A stretch of 64,000 bases of DNA from Shewanella oncorhynchi (GTDB taxonomy: Bacteria; Pseudomonadota; Gammaproteobacteria; Enterobacterales; Shewanellaceae): contig NZ_JABAEB010000010.1 of assembly GCF_012584455.1 (NCBI RefSeq), positions 124,001 through 188,000 on the forward strand, read 5' to 3'. Below are positions 43,669-53,815 of the stretch, piece after piece. The stretch's first letter is position 1, and each line of letters begins with the position of its first letter. The notes beneath the pieces were generated by a model, which worked only from the letters and a program-made list of their open reading frames with translations, was not told where the DNA came from and did no database searches. The position numbers and the translations under genes are program-made.

Positions 43669-45153
43669 GTGCAGAAAAAATACGTGGTGGCCTTAGATCA
43701 AGGCACGACCAGCTCAAGGGCGATAGTGTTCGATCACGACGCAAACATTGTCAGCGTGTCCCAGCGGGAATTTACCCAGTTGTACCCTAATCCGGGTTGG
43801 GTCGAGCATGATCCTATGGAGATTTGGGCAAGCCAAAGTTCAGTGTTAATTGAAGTATTGGCGCGTGCGGGTATTCACAGCGATGAAGTGGCCGCCATTG
43901 GCATTACCAATCAGCGGGAAACCACTGTTATATGGGAGAAGGCCACAGGTAAACCTATTTATAACGCGATTGTGTGGCAGTGCCGTCGCAGCGCTGAGAT
44001 TTGTGAGCAACTCAAAGCTCAAGGGTTAGAAGAATATGTGCGTGAGAATACCGGTTTATTACTCGACCCTTATTTTTCAGGCACTAAGATCAAATGGATT
44101 CTAGATAATGTGCCCAATGCCCGTGAGCAAGCCGAGCGTGGTGAGTTGTTGTTCGGCACTATCGATACTTGGCTCGTGTGGAAGTTAACCGAGGGCAAGG
44201 TACATGTTACCGATCCCACCAATGCTGCCCGCACTTTGCTATTCAATATCCATAGTCTGACTTGGGATAATAAGTTACTCGAAGCCTTAGATATTCCCTT
44301 GTCTATGTTGCCTGACGTTAAGCCCTCCTGCAGCGTGTATGGTACGACACGGATTGCTGGCGAAGGCAGTGAAATCCAAGTTGCAGGAATGGCGGGCGAT
44401 CAACAGGCTGCACTTTTTGGTCAGTTATGTGTCGAGCCCGGCATGGCGAAGAATACCTACGGCACTGGTTGTTTTTTGTTGATGAATACAGGGACCAAAG
44501 CGGTGCGCTCAAACCATGGCTTATTGACTACAGTTGCCGTGGGGCCTAAGGGTGAAGTGAACTATGCCCTCGAAGGTTCAGTCTTTATGGGCGGCGCGAC
44601 CATTCAATGGCTGCGAGATGAACTGGGGCTTATTCGTGATGCCAGTGATACTGAGTACTTTGCCTCTAAGGTCGCCGATACTAATGGCGTGTATCTGGTG
44701 CCCGCTTTTGTGGGACTCGGTGCGCCCTATTGGGATCCCAATGCCCGTGGTGCGCTATTTGGTCTGACACGCGGGGCGAATCGTAATCATATTATTCGGG
44801 CAGCGTTGGAATCTATCGCTTACCAGAGTAAAGATTTACTTGATGCCATGACCAAAGACAGTGGCGTCAGCCTTAAGCGTTTAAAGGTGGATGGCGGCGC
44901 GGTCGCTAATGATTTTTTGATGCAATTTCAAGCCGACATTACCGATGTCGAAGTGTTAAGGCCAAGCGTTTGTGAGACAACCGCTTTGGGCGCGGCATTT
45001 TTAGCTGGGTTGGCCGTGGGCTTTTGGGAGAGTGTGATAGAGCTTGAGCACAAAGCCTGCATCGATAAGCATTTTATCCCTAATATCGATGCCCAGACTC
45101 GAGTACAGCTATACGCAGGTTGGCAGGACGCGGTGGCCAGAACTCGAAATTAA
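43669..45153 (+). CDS. glpK: Glycerol kinase
   Basis: Phosphorylates glycerol to glycerol-3-phosphate. 494 residues (E. coli 502). FGGY kinase fold: VALDQGTTSSRAIVFD phosphate loop, GITNQRETTVIWEK, TYGTGCFLLMNTG, and GLGAPYWDPNARGALFGLTRG. Start GTG 43669. No glpF or glpD neighbour within view, so its regulation is not clear from context. Confidence 0.97.
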   Translation: MQKKYVVALDQGTTSSRAIVFDHDANIVSVSQREFTQLYPNPGWVEHDPMEIWASQSSVLIEVLARAGIHSDEVAAIGITNQRETTVIWEKATGKPIYNAIVWQCRRSAEICEQLKAQGLEEYVRENTGLLLDPYFSGTKIKWILDNVPNAREQAERGELLFGTIDTWLVWKLTEGKVHVTDPTNAARTLLFNIHSLTWDNKLLEALDIPLSMLPDVKPSCSVYGTTRIAGEGSEIQVAGMAGDQQAALFGQLCVEPGMAKNTYGTGCFLLMNTGTKAVRSNHGLLTTVAVGPKGEVNYALEGSVFMGGATIQWLRDELGLIRDASDTEYFASKVADTNGVYLVPAFVGLGAPYWDPNARGALFGLTRGANRNHIIRAALESIAYQSKDLLDAMTKDSGVSLKRLKVDGGAVANDFLMQFQADITDVEVLRPSVCETTALGAAFLAGLAVGFWESVIELEHKACIDKHFIPNIDAQTRVQLYAGWQDAVARTRN

Positions 45154-45270
45154 ACAATACGGCTTGAGGCGGCATTGGTTTGAGATAAAACTTAATTTGA
45201 GGTATCGCATGATTCGAAATCTGGCCTGATTTCAGGCATGCTCGATAGTGCTGCTAAAAAGAGGCTAATA

Positions 45271-45304
45271 AAAAGGCGCTAATCCAATGGGATTGCGCCT
45301 TTTC
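45271..45304. terminator. Terminator between glpK and the 111-residue gene
   Basis: AAAAGGCGC and AATCC pair with GGATT and GCGCCTTTT, with one bulged T. A and T tails on both sides; serves both converging genes. Confidence 0.85.
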
Positions 45305-45324
45305 CGTTTTATATCAGTACGGAT

Positions 45325-45660
45325 TTATACTTCTACATCAATGATATGTTGGCTCGGTGGCTTCTTGATTTCTGCGGAATCATCGGTCACTTCAAGTACG
45401 ACACCTTCTTTTAGTTTTAGCGTTTCGGTTTCATCCGATGCACGGCGTTTCTTATTTTTATTGTTATCTGATTCTTTGCGTCTTTCCCTGACTTTAGTAT
45501 TGCGGCTTTCTAACGCTGGAGGTAACTGCGACTGCGGTGTTTCATGGCTATCGGGGGCATTTGCGCTTGCACTGCTGACTTGGTCAACAACCCGTTTAGG
45601 GTGAAACACGGCTTTTACTGGCTGTGCCAGCATGGCATAAATGCTATCCAATCCACTCAT
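45325..45660 (-). CDS. Small charged protein of unknown function
   Basis: 111 residues, not recognised. Short N-terminal segment MSGLDSIYAMLAQPVKAVF, then a polar, probably disordered stretch with a very basic piece (RERRKESDNNKNKKRRASDE), ending ILVEV-like HIIDVEV. No membrane helix or signal. ATG 45660 has GGAGG upstream, which supports it as a real gene. Convergent with glpK. Confidence 0.65.
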   Translation of the reverse strand: MSGLDSIYAMLAQPVKAVFHPKRVVDQVSSASANAPDSHETPQSQLPPALESRNTKVRERRKESDNNKNKKRRASDETETLKLKEGVVLEVTDDSAEIKKPPSQHIIDVEV

Positions 45661-46231
45661 AACGCCTCCTTGTTATTACACCTCTTAATATGATATCGGC
45701 TGAAGTCGGTCAATATTTAGACTATACGCCGTTTAACTTGTTAAGGCGAATAGGGCGAGCCATTAGGTAGCTAGTGCGGGTATAAGGTGAATGTGTAGGG
45801 ATAAAGTGGTTCTTTTGGTGGATTTTACGTGGGATTTTTGATCTTTCTCGCAATCGCGACATTAATATTCAGCCATTAGTAAAAAGATGAACGTCTTTAT
45901 TTGGAATAAAAATTTAGATTTTTATGCTGATTTCAACTCTTTTTTGACTGTCGAATAAGGATGGACGTAAGTTTGTTTTGTTGCGTTTTTGAGTTTGACG
46001 TTATTTCTCGACCCGTAAAATCCCACAAATACAGAAATAATTCCCCATTTTTTTCATCGCAAGCACCTGAAAGCAAAAGGTTGCTGAATATATCGGCGCT
46101 ATTTATTCCTGTTGTTTCCTCTGTTTAGTCAATCTCTAATGGTTTTTCTTGTCAAAAGTTTGTCGCGCGGTTAAGTGCTCAACATGCGGCTAACCCGCTT
46201 GCCGACTGGATTTATAAAAGGATCCCATCCC
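45661..46231. other. Long gap before the dcw cluster
   Basis: About 570 bases with no gene seen. AT-rich in the middle (45880-46060). The mraZ promoter and operator follow directly. Confidence 0.6.
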
Positions 46232-46261
46232 TTGACAATGCTTGTCGACTGTCCCTAAACT
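46232..46261 (+). promoter_or_regulatory. Probable Pmra promoter of the dcw cluster
   Basis: TTGACA (46232-46237), 18-base spacer, TAAACT (46256-46261). Lies 60-90 bases before mraZ and directly before the MraZ repeats. Confidence 0.65.
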
Positions 46262-46269
46262 TAGCAGTT

Positions 46270-46294
46270 GTGGGAAATAGTGGATATTTGTGGA
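46270..46294 (+). promoter_or_regulatory. MraZ operator, three phased repeats
   Basis: GTGGG at 46270, GTGGA at 46280 and GTGGA at 46290: three direct repeats exactly 10 bases apart, just past the predicted start of transcription. E. coli MraZ binds TGGGN repeats separated by 5 bases (the same period) at its own promoter. Confidence 0.75.
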
Positions 46295-46323
46295 TCAAAA
46301 ATCAAAGGATAGGATGAATTAGC

Positions 46324-46782
46324 GTGTTTCGTGGAGCCAGTGCTATCAACTTAGATACAAAGGGACGGATCGCTATTCCAGTGCGATACCGCGAACCTTT
46401 GCAGCTTGAGCACCAAGGCCGCATCGTGATTACCGTCGATATCCAATCCGCCTGTTTACTCTTGTATCCCATTCACGAATGGGAATTGATCGAAGCTAAG
46501 TTGTTGAAGCTTTCAGATACCGATAAAACCCAGAGATCTTTAAAACGCCTGTTACTCGGCTACGCCCACGAAGTGGAGCTCGACAGTAATGGGCGCATAT
46601 TACTGCCGCCACCGTTAAGGCAATATGCCAATTTAGATAAGCGCATCATGCTGGTGGGGCAATTGAATAAATTTGAGCTGTGGGATGAGCAATCTTGGCT
46701 GCAGCAAATTGATGAATGTCAGGAAACGATTCGAAGTGAGGATCTCGTTAATAACGAGCGCCTCGCGGATTTTTCACTTTAA
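46324..46782 (+). CDS. mraZ: Transcriptional regulator MraZ
   Basis: Ring-forming SpoVT/AbrB-fold repressor of the dcw cluster. 152 residues, same as E. coli. Two matching half-domains: AINLDTKGRIAIPVRYRE near the start and VELDSNGRILLPPPLRQY near residue 80. GTG 46324 fits MFRGASAINLD. First gene of the cluster, 31 bases before rsmH. Confidence 0.97.
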   Translation: MFRGASAINLDTKGRIAIPVRYREPLQLEHQGRIVITVDIQSACLLLYPIHEWELIEAKLLKLSDTDKTQRSLKRLLLGYAHEVELDSNGRILLPPPLRQYANLDKRIMLVGQLNKFELWDEQSWLQQIDECQETIRSEDLVNNERLADFSL

Positions 46783-46813
46783 CGAGTCGCGATAACTAAA
46801 TAAGAAGAGAGTA

Positions 46814-47755
46814 ATGAGTCAAGAATTTGCCCATTTATCCGTACTGCTAGCAGAAACGGTTGGCGGTTTAAACATCAAAGACGATGGCATCTATATCGAT
46901 GGCACGTTCGGCCGCGGTGGTCATTCAAGACAAGTATTACAACAACTCGGTGAACATGGTCGATTGATCGCTATCGACCGCGATCCTCAAGCGATTGAAG
47001 CGGCCAAACAATTTGCTGACGATCCACGCTTTCAAATCGTGCATGGTGGCTTTGGTCAATTAGCCGATTACGTCGAAGAGCTTGGGCTTGTGGGCAAAAT
47101 TGATGGCGTATTACTCGATTTAGGTGTGTCTTCACCCCAGCTCGACGATGCTGAACGCGGTTTTAGTTTTTTGCGCGATGGTCCACTCGATATGCGTATG
47201 GATAACAGTCAAGGCCAAACGGCTGCACAATGGTTGGCTCGTGCCGAAATTGAAGATATGGCTTGGGTATTTAAAACCTACGGTGAAGAGAAAAATGCTC
47301 GCCATATTGCCCGTTGTATTGCTGCCGATCGTGAGAAAACGCCGTTTTTACGTACTAAAGATTTAGCCGATTTAATTGCGCGTATCACTAAAAATAAAGA
47401 ACGCAATAAGCACCCTGCGACTCGGGTGTTTCAAGCGATCCGCATTTATATCAATAGTGAATTAGATCAAATTGATCAGGCACTTGAAGGAGCCGTCAAT
47501 GTGCTCGCTCCCCAAGGACGTTTGTCAGTCATCAGTTTCCATTCTTTAGAAGATCGTATCGTGAAGCGTTTTATTCGTCGTCATAGCCAAGGCGAAAGTG
47601 TACCGCACGGTTTTCCGGTTACTGAAGATCAAATTAACAAGTCGCGTAAGTTACGTGCCGTGGGCAAGGCGATTATGCCATCCGACGAAGAAATCGAACG
47701 CAATGCCAGAGCTCGCAGCTCAGTGTTACGCATTGCCGAGCGTTTAGATTACTAA
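46814..47755 (+). CDS. rsmH: 16S rRNA m4C1402 methyltransferase RsmH (MraW)
   Basis: Methylates N4 of C1402 in 16S rRNA at the P site. 313 residues, as in E. coli. SAM motif YIDGTFGRGGHSRQVL and AIDRDPQAIEAA; GVLLDLGVSSPQLDDAERGFSF is the family signature; VISFHSLEDRIVKRF near the end. Constant second gene of dcw clusters. Confidence 0.98.
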   Translation: MSQEFAHLSVLLAETVGGLNIKDDGIYIDGTFGRGGHSRQVLQQLGEHGRLIAIDRDPQAIEAAKQFADDPRFQIVHGGFGQLADYVEELGLVGKIDGVLLDLGVSSPQLDDAERGFSFLRDGPLDMRMDNSQGQTAAQWLARAEIEDMAWVFKTYGEEKNARHIARCIAADREKTPFLRTKDLADLIARITKNKERNKHPATRVFQAIRIYINSELDQIDQALEGAVNVLAPQGRLSVISFHSLEDRIVKRFIRRHSQGESVPHGFPVTEDQINKSRKLRAVGKAIMPSDEEIERNARARSSVLRIAERLDY

Positions 47756-47765
47756 GGGGCGCACT

Positions 47766-48080
47766 GTGAGTAAGCCCTCGATTAATCTGCCACGGATCGT
47801 TTTACATGATTTATGGCTGCACAAATGGATCTTGTTATTAGCCTTGCTTGTGCTGAGTAATGCGGTTGCCGTGGTTTATGGCAGCCATGTTAGCCGTCAA
47901 CTGACAACCCAGTGGGACCAGTTACTGCAGGAGCGAGATAGATTAGATATTGAGTGGCGCAATTTATTATTAGAAGAGCAATCGCAGACTGAGCACAGTC
48001 GTATTACGCGTATTGCCTCTAAGGAACTCAACATGAGTCGTCCGTTACCCAGCGAAGAAGTTGTGGTAAAGGTGCCGTGA
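47766..48080 (+). CDS. ftsL: Cell division protein FtsL
   Basis: Bitopic inner-membrane protein that forms the FtsQLB complex and activates FtsWI. 104 residues (E. coli 121). One membrane helix at ~residues 20-38 (ILLLALLVLSNAVAVVYGSH), then a periplasmic coiled coil (LTTQWDQLLQERDRLDIEWRN-like, ~45-75). Start GTG 47766. Ten bases after rsmH. Confidence 0.95.
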   Translation: MSKPSINLPRIVLHDLWLHKWILLLALLVLSNAVAVVYGSHVSRQLTTQWDQLLQERDRLDIEWRNLLLEEQSQTEHSRITRIASKELNMSRPLPSEEVVVKVP

Positions 48081-48093
48081 GTATAGGGAAGAT

Positions 48094-49848
48094 ATGACTA
48101 GGCAAGCGAAAATCAAACGGGTAAGCAAACCGCAAAAACCTCAATTGATCCACTGGCGTTTATACGTAGTGGTCGGGTTTGTGTGTGCGTTGTTTTGCAG
48201 CCTAGTGGGACGCGCAGCTTACATTCAAATTATCGAGCCCGACAAATTACGTCACGAAAGTGACATGCGAACATTGCGGACCACAAGTCGTGAAGTGCAG
48301 CGTGGCTTGATCACCGACCGTAATGGCGACATGTTGGCCGTGAGCGTACCTGTACGAGCCGTCTGGGCCGATCCAAAACAAGTCAATGATAGTAATGGTT
48401 TTGCCGATATGCGCCGCTGGCAAGCCTTAGCCGATGTGTTGCATGAGCCCCTCGAAGATTTGTTAGAGCGAGTGCGCAGTAACCCCACCAAACGCTTCAC
48501 CTACTTGAAACGCCAAATTACCCCTGCGGTTGCGGACTATATTACTCAGCTTAAATTACCCGGTGTATTTCTAAAGTCTGAATCTCGTCGTTATTATCCT
48601 GGTGGTGAAATCACAGCTCAGTTAATCGGCATCACTAACATAGATGATGTTGGGATTGAAGGTGTTGAAAATGCTTACAATAGTTGGTTAACAGGTACGC
48701 CTTCCAAACAAAAAGTGCGTAAGTCACGCGATGGTCATGTCGTCGAGCGTCTGGATATAGTGCAGGAAGGTGAGAGCCCTAACGATCTCGTGCTGAGTAT
48801 CGATCATAGGATCCAACAATTAGCCTATCGCGAATTAAAACGCACCACAGAGATGAACCAAGCGACTTCGGGTTCGATTGTCGTCCTCGACATTCACACT
48901 GGTGAAGTCTTGGCTATGGTGAATACGCCTTCGTATAACCCCAATGCGCGCGACAATCTGCAAACCTTCAGAATGCGTAACCGTGCTATGACAGATACCT
49001 TTGAGCCGGGTTCGACCATTAAGCCATTTGTGGTTGCCGCTGCGCTTGAAGCTGGCACAGTTAAATCGACCGATATTATTGCCACTTCACCGGGTTGGAT
49101 GCGTTTAGGTGGTCGCCAAGTACGTGATCCTGCGAACTACGGCGATATGAGTTTGGCGCGTATTTTGGCTAAATCCAGTAACGTCGGCATCAGTAAATTG
49201 GCTTTGTCTATTCCGGTGCAGCAACTGCTCGGTACTTATCAATCCATGGGACTTGGCAGTTTTTCGGGAATTAACCTCACGGGTGAAAGCGCTGGCTTGA
49301 TTCAAGATCGCCATCGTTGGTCAGACTTTGAACGTGCCACCTTGTCGTTTGGTTACGGCTTAACGGCAACAACACTTCAACTTGCGCGCATGTACGCCAC
49401 CTTAGGCAATGGCGGTACTTTGTTCCCAGTCTCGATAATGAAACTGAAAAAGCCACCTGTCGGTGAGCGAGTCATTTCTGAAAATGTGGCCCACGATGTA
49501 ATGCAAATGCTGGTCGGTGTAACGGAAAAAGGCGGCACTGGCACTTTAGCGCACATCGACGGTTATCCAGTTGCAGGTAAGTCTGGCACAAGTCGCAAGG
49601 CAGTTGCTGGTGGTTATGGTGATGATTATGTTGCTTTATTTGCGGGTGTTGCTCCTGCGAATAATCCTAGATTAGCGATAGTGGTGGTAGTGAATGAGCC
49701 TAAGGGCGATCTCTATTATGGTGGTTCAGTGGCGGGGCCTGCATTTGCCAAAGTCATGTCTGGCGCACTGCAAATGTTAAACGTTGAACCCATTACCGAT
49801 AAAGAACAAGTGCAATTGGCGGGTATCGCCGCCGGGAGAGCAGAATGA
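48094..49848 (+). CDS. ftsI: Peptidoglycan transpeptidase FtsI (PBP3)
   Basis: Septal cross-linking enzyme, target of many beta-lactams. 584 residues (E. coli 588). Membrane helix ~25-42, PBP dimer domain, and transpeptidase domain with STIK (catalytic Ser307, the E. coli number), SSN near 363, and KSGTS near 498. Overlaps murE by 4 bases. Confidence 0.98.
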   Translation: MTRQAKIKRVSKPQKPQLIHWRLYVVVGFVCALFCSLVGRAAYIQIIEPDKLRHESDMRTLRTTSREVQRGLITDRNGDMLAVSVPVRAVWADPKQVNDSNGFADMRRWQALADVLHEPLEDLLERVRSNPTKRFTYLKRQITPAVADYITQLKLPGVFLKSESRRYYPGGEITAQLIGITNIDDVGIEGVENAYNSWLTGTPSKQKVRKSRDGHVVERLDIVQEGESPNDLVLSIDHRIQQLAYRELKRTTEMNQATSGSIVVLDIHTGEVLAMVNTPSYNPNARDNLQTFRMRNRAMTDTFEPGSTIKPFVVAAALEAGTVKSTDIIATSPGWMRLGGRQVRDPANYGDMSLARILAKSSNVGISKLALSIPVQQLLGTYQSMGLGSFSGINLTGESAGLIQDRHRWSDFERATLSFGYGLTATTLQLARMYATLGNGGTLFPVSIMKLKKPPVGERVISENVAHDVMQMLVGVTEKGGTGTLAHIDGYPVAGKSGTSRKAVAGGYGDDYVALFAGVAPANNPRLAIVVVVNEPKGDLYYGGSVAGPAFAKVMSGALQMLNVEPITDKEQVQLAGIAAGRAE

Positions 49849-51347
49849 TGTTATTACGGGATCTGCTCGCGCCTTGGCTGCATTATGCCGGCGCGCAGTC
49901 CTTCAATGATCTGACCTTAGATAGCCGCGCAATACGTCGCGGCGATGTGTTTTTGGCGCTGCCAGGACATAAGGTCGATGGCAGACAGTTTATTGAAAAA
50001 GCCTTAGATTTAGGTGCCGTAGGCGTATTAGTTCACACGGATGATGCTGACCAACATGGCAAAGTACTGCTGGGCGATAATGCCGAGCACGGTGTGCAGA
50101 TTTATTTCTTTCAGTTAAGTCGTCAGGTATCGGCAATTGCCGCCCAGCGTTATCCCTTAGCGCACAAGTCTGCCGTTATGCCATCCCTTGGGGTTATCGG
50201 TATTACCGGAACTAACGGTAAAACCTCTACGAGTCAACTCATTGCACAACTGGTGACTTCATTGGGGCGCAAAGCCGCCGTCATGGGCACCCTTGGTAAT
50301 GGTCTATGGGGGGCTTTAGTCGATAGCGGTAATACCACAGCCGATGCGATTACCTTAATGCGTCAGTTGCATGAGTTTGAAGCCCAAGGCGCGAACGTCT
50401 GCGCCATGGAAGTGTCGAGTCACGGCTTAGTGCAAGGCCGCGTCGACGCAGTACCATTTGATGTTGCCGTGTTCACTAATCTGACGCGCGATCACCTCGA
50501 TTACCACGGCGATATGGAAAGCTATGCCGCCGCTAAACAAAGCCTATTTCGTTTCAGCACTTTAGGTCACGGTTTATTGAATCTCGACGATGCAGTTGGC
50601 GTGTCTTGGTTGACTGAACTTAAATCTGTGCCTGCGCAGATTTGGGGTTTTAGCATTGAAGGTCATCAAGCCGCGGCTTTTTATACTAAAAATGCCAAGT
50701 TTGACGATCAAGGTGTCAGTGCAACCTTAGTGTGGCCCGAGGGCGAGACTCAAATCCACTCGCCACTTCTTGGTGCCTTTAATCTCTCTAATTTACTCGC
50801 GGCGTTATCGGCCTTGTATCTGCAGGGTTTTGATATGAAAGCGTTAGCCGAGCAAGTGCAATATTTAACGCCCGTTGCAGGTCGTATGGAGCGTTTCACT
50901 ACAGCGGATAACATCACCTTAGTGGTCGATTATGCCCATACACCCGATGCGATCGAACAAGCGTTAAACGCGCTACGTCGCCATTGTGTCGGTGATTTAT
51001 GGTGCGTATTTGGCTGTGGCGGCGACCGTGATAAGGGCAAGCGTCCTTTGATGGGTCAAGCTGCAGAACAGTATGCCGACCGTATTATGGTGACCAGCGA
51101 CAATGCGCGCAGTGAAGATCCCGCGCAAATTATTACCGATATTATCCAAGGGCTTGCAACACCAGAGCAGGCATTGACTCAGGTTGACCGTATCGCAGCG
51201 ATTAAAGAGGTTGTGGCATTGGCTAAACCTGGCGATGTGATCTTGCTGGCGGGCAAGGGCCACGAAACTTACCAAGAGGCGGCAGGTGTGCGTCATGACT
51301 ATGATGAACGCGCCCTGGCACGCCAGTTATCGGAGCAATCAAGATGA
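49845..51347 (+). CDS. murE: UDP-MurNAc-L-Ala-D-Glu:meso-DAP ligase
   Basis: Adds the third residue of the peptide stem. 500 residues. ATP site GITGTNGKTSTSQL near 120. The substrate motif, DNPR in E. coli (meso-DAP type), reads SDNARSEDP here: Arg kept, Pro changed to Ala. DAP is still the expected substrate. Overlaps ftsI and murF by 4 bases each. Confidence 0.97.
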   Translation: MMLLRDLLAPWLHYAGAQSFNDLTLDSRAIRRGDVFLALPGHKVDGRQFIEKALDLGAVGVLVHTDDADQHGKVLLGDNAEHGVQIYFFQLSRQVSAIAAQRYPLAHKSAVMPSLGVIGITGTNGKTSTSQLIAQLVTSLGRKAAVMGTLGNGLWGALVDSGNTTADAITLMRQLHEFEAQGANVCAMEVSSHGLVQGRVDAVPFDVAVFTNLTRDHLDYHGDMESYAAAKQSLFRFSTLGHGLLNLDDAVGVSWLTELKSVPAQIWGFSIEGHQAAAFYTKNAKFDDQGVSATLVWPEGETQIHSPLLGAFNLSNLLAALSALYLQGFDMKALAEQVQYLTPVAGRMERFTTADNITLVVDYAHTPDAIEQALNALRRHCVGDLWCVFGCGGDRDKGKRPLMGQAAEQYADRIMVTSDNARSEDPAQIITDIIQGLATPEQALTQVDRIAAIKEVVALAKPGDVILLAGKGHETYQEAAGVRHDYDERALARQLSEQSR

Positions 51348-52726
51348 TCCCTCTTTCTCTCGAGACTCTAAGTCAACACTTAGGCGTGCATCGAGTCGGT
51401 GACGACGTCACCATCCAAGATTTAAGCAGTGATAGCCGCAAAATCGGCGCTGCAACCCTGTTTGTTGCCTTAAAGGGTGAGCGCTTTGACGGCCATGATT
51501 TTGCAGCTACAGCTATTGCGAACGGCGCCGCGGCGTTAATGGTTGAGCGTGAGTTAGCTTTTGATATCCCGCAGCTCATAGTGGCTGATTGTCAAAAAGC
51601 CATGGGTGCGATTGGTGCTTATGTTCGTGACCAGATTAATCCGATTTGTGTTGCTTTGACTGGCTCAAACGGCAAAACCAGCGTGAAGGAAATGATCGCG
51701 ACCATTCTGTCGGCAAAGCATCAAATCCTCTATACCGCTGGCAATTTTAATAATGAGATTGGTGTGCCGCTCACTTTGCTGCGTTTAACGCCAGAGGATG
51801 AGTTTGGGATATTCGAGCTCGGCGCTAACCATAAAGGTGAAATCGATTACACCTCGGGACTTGTGCGTCCAAACGTCGCGCTGGTGAATAACGTCGGCAG
51901 CGCCCATTTAGAAGGATTTGGATCACAAGCAGGTGTCGCACAGGCGAAGTCAGAGATTTTTAATCATCTGCAGGCCGATGGCACTGCCATCATTAACGCC
52001 GATGATGCCTTCGCTGATTTTATGAGCGTTAAGGCAAGACCTTATAAGCAACTGAGCTTCTCCCAGCAAGATGGCGCCGCTAAACGTCATATCGACGTGA
52101 TAGCGACAGGCCATAAGACTAATGCGGATGGTTGCTATCGTTTTATGCTCAATTATTTAGGTGAATCTTGCCAAGTGGTATTGCCGTTGGCGGGTCGTCA
52201 TCAGGTGAGTAATGCACTCGCCGCTGCAAGTGTTTGTATTGCTTTGGGATTGAGTTTGACTGAAATATCTGAACGCTTGAGCCAATTAACGCCAGTGAAA
52301 GGACGTATGCAGCCGAGTCAATTGGGGCGCGTGCGTCTAATCGACGATAGCTATAACGCAAATCCTGTCTCCGTTGGCGCGGCGATCGCTTGGTTAAAGG
52401 AAATTTCTGAAAATCGCTGTCTGGTACTGGGAGATTTAGGAGAATTAGGCGACAATGCGCCCCTTTTACACGCTGAACTAGGGCAACTGGCCAAGCAACA
52501 GGGGATTGATGCCTTGTTTTGCACCGGAACTTTAAGTCAGCACACGAGCCAAGCTTTCGGTGCGGAGCACTATGACAGTGTGGCGACGTTAGTAGAAAAA
52601 CTTATAAAGCATATAAACCAGTTGCCGGGACAGGTAACGGTTCTCGTTAAAGGTTCACGTAGCGCCGCCATGGAGCGGGTCGTGGATGGCCTAACAGTAG
52701 CCTTCGGGCGTGGGGAGTTAGTGTAA
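51344..52726 (+). CDS. murF: UDP-MurNAc-tripeptide:D-Ala-D-Ala ligase
   Basis: Last cytoplasmic ligase, adds D-Ala-D-Ala. 460 residues (E. coli 452). ATP site [15 protein letters not shown] near 105; [13 protein letters not shown], and [13 protein letters not shown] in the C-terminal half. The D-Ala-D-Ala it needs must come from a ligase coded elsewhere, as ddl is missing from this cluster. Confidence 0.98.
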
Positions 52727-53809
52727 ATGCTGGTATATCTGGCCGAGTATTTAACCCGTTTTCATACCGGGTTTAACGTGTTTTCCTATGTGACATTTCG
52801 AGCCATTTTAGGCTTATTGACCGCATTGGTTTTTAGCTTATGGTTTGGCCCTAAACTGATTGAACGTTTGCAATTACTGCAAATTGGTCAGGTTGTGCGT
52901 AACGATGGTCCAGAATCACATTTTAGTAAGCGTGGCACGCCGACTATGGGTGGCTTGCTGATATTGGCTGCTATTTTCATCAGCGTATTGTTGTGGGGTG
53001 ATCTGGGTAGCCGCTATGTGTGGGTCATGCTGTTTGTGCTCGGCAGTTTCGGTTTGATCGGCTTTATCGACGATTACCGCAAAGTGGTGCGTAAAGACAC
53101 TAAAGGCTTGATCGCGCGCTGGAAGTACATTTTGCAATCTTTGGCTGCGCTGCTTATTGCTTTTTTTCTGTATGCCACGGCGGCCAATCCAGGCGAAACC
53201 CAATTAGTGGTGCCTTTCTTTAAAGACGTGATGCCGCAACTCGGCGCCGTATTTATCGTATTGGCGTACTTCACGATAGTGGGTTCGAGCAATGCGGTGA
53301 ACTTAACCGATGGTCTCGATGGTTTGGCGATTATGCCGACGGTAATGGTCGCGGCGGCGTTTGCGTTGATCGCTTATTTGTCGGGTCACGCGCAGTTTGC
53401 GAACTACTTACATATTCCGCATTTACCCGGTTCGGGTGAGCTTGTGATTGTCTGTACCGCCATTGTCGGTGCGGGTCTGGGCTTTTTATGGTTCAACACT
53501 TATCCCGCGCAAGTCTTCATGGGCGATGTGGGTTCACTGTCATTAGGTGCTGCACTGGGCACGATCGCAGTGCTTGTTCGCCAAGAAATTTTGTTAGTGA
53601 TTATGGGCGGCGTGTTCGTGATGGAAACCCTGTCAGTCATTCTGCAGGTGGGTTCGTACAAGTTACGCGGCCAGCGTATTTTCCGCATGGCGCCGATACA
53701 CCATCACTATGAGTTAAAAGGCTGGCCTGAACCTCGGGTGATAGTGCGTTTTTGGATTATCTCGATATTCCTCGTCTTACTTGGCTTAGCCACGTTGAAG
53801 TTAAGGTAA
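52727..53809 (+). CDS. mraY: Phospho-MurNAc-pentapeptide translocase
   Basis: Moves phospho-MurNAc-pentapeptide to undecaprenyl phosphate, giving lipid I. 360 residues, the E. coli length; ten membrane helices. Signatures: [40 protein letters not shown] with catalytic Asp residues, and [14 protein letters not shown]. Follows murF with no gap. Confidence 0.98.
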
Positions 53810-53815
53810 TTGGTT

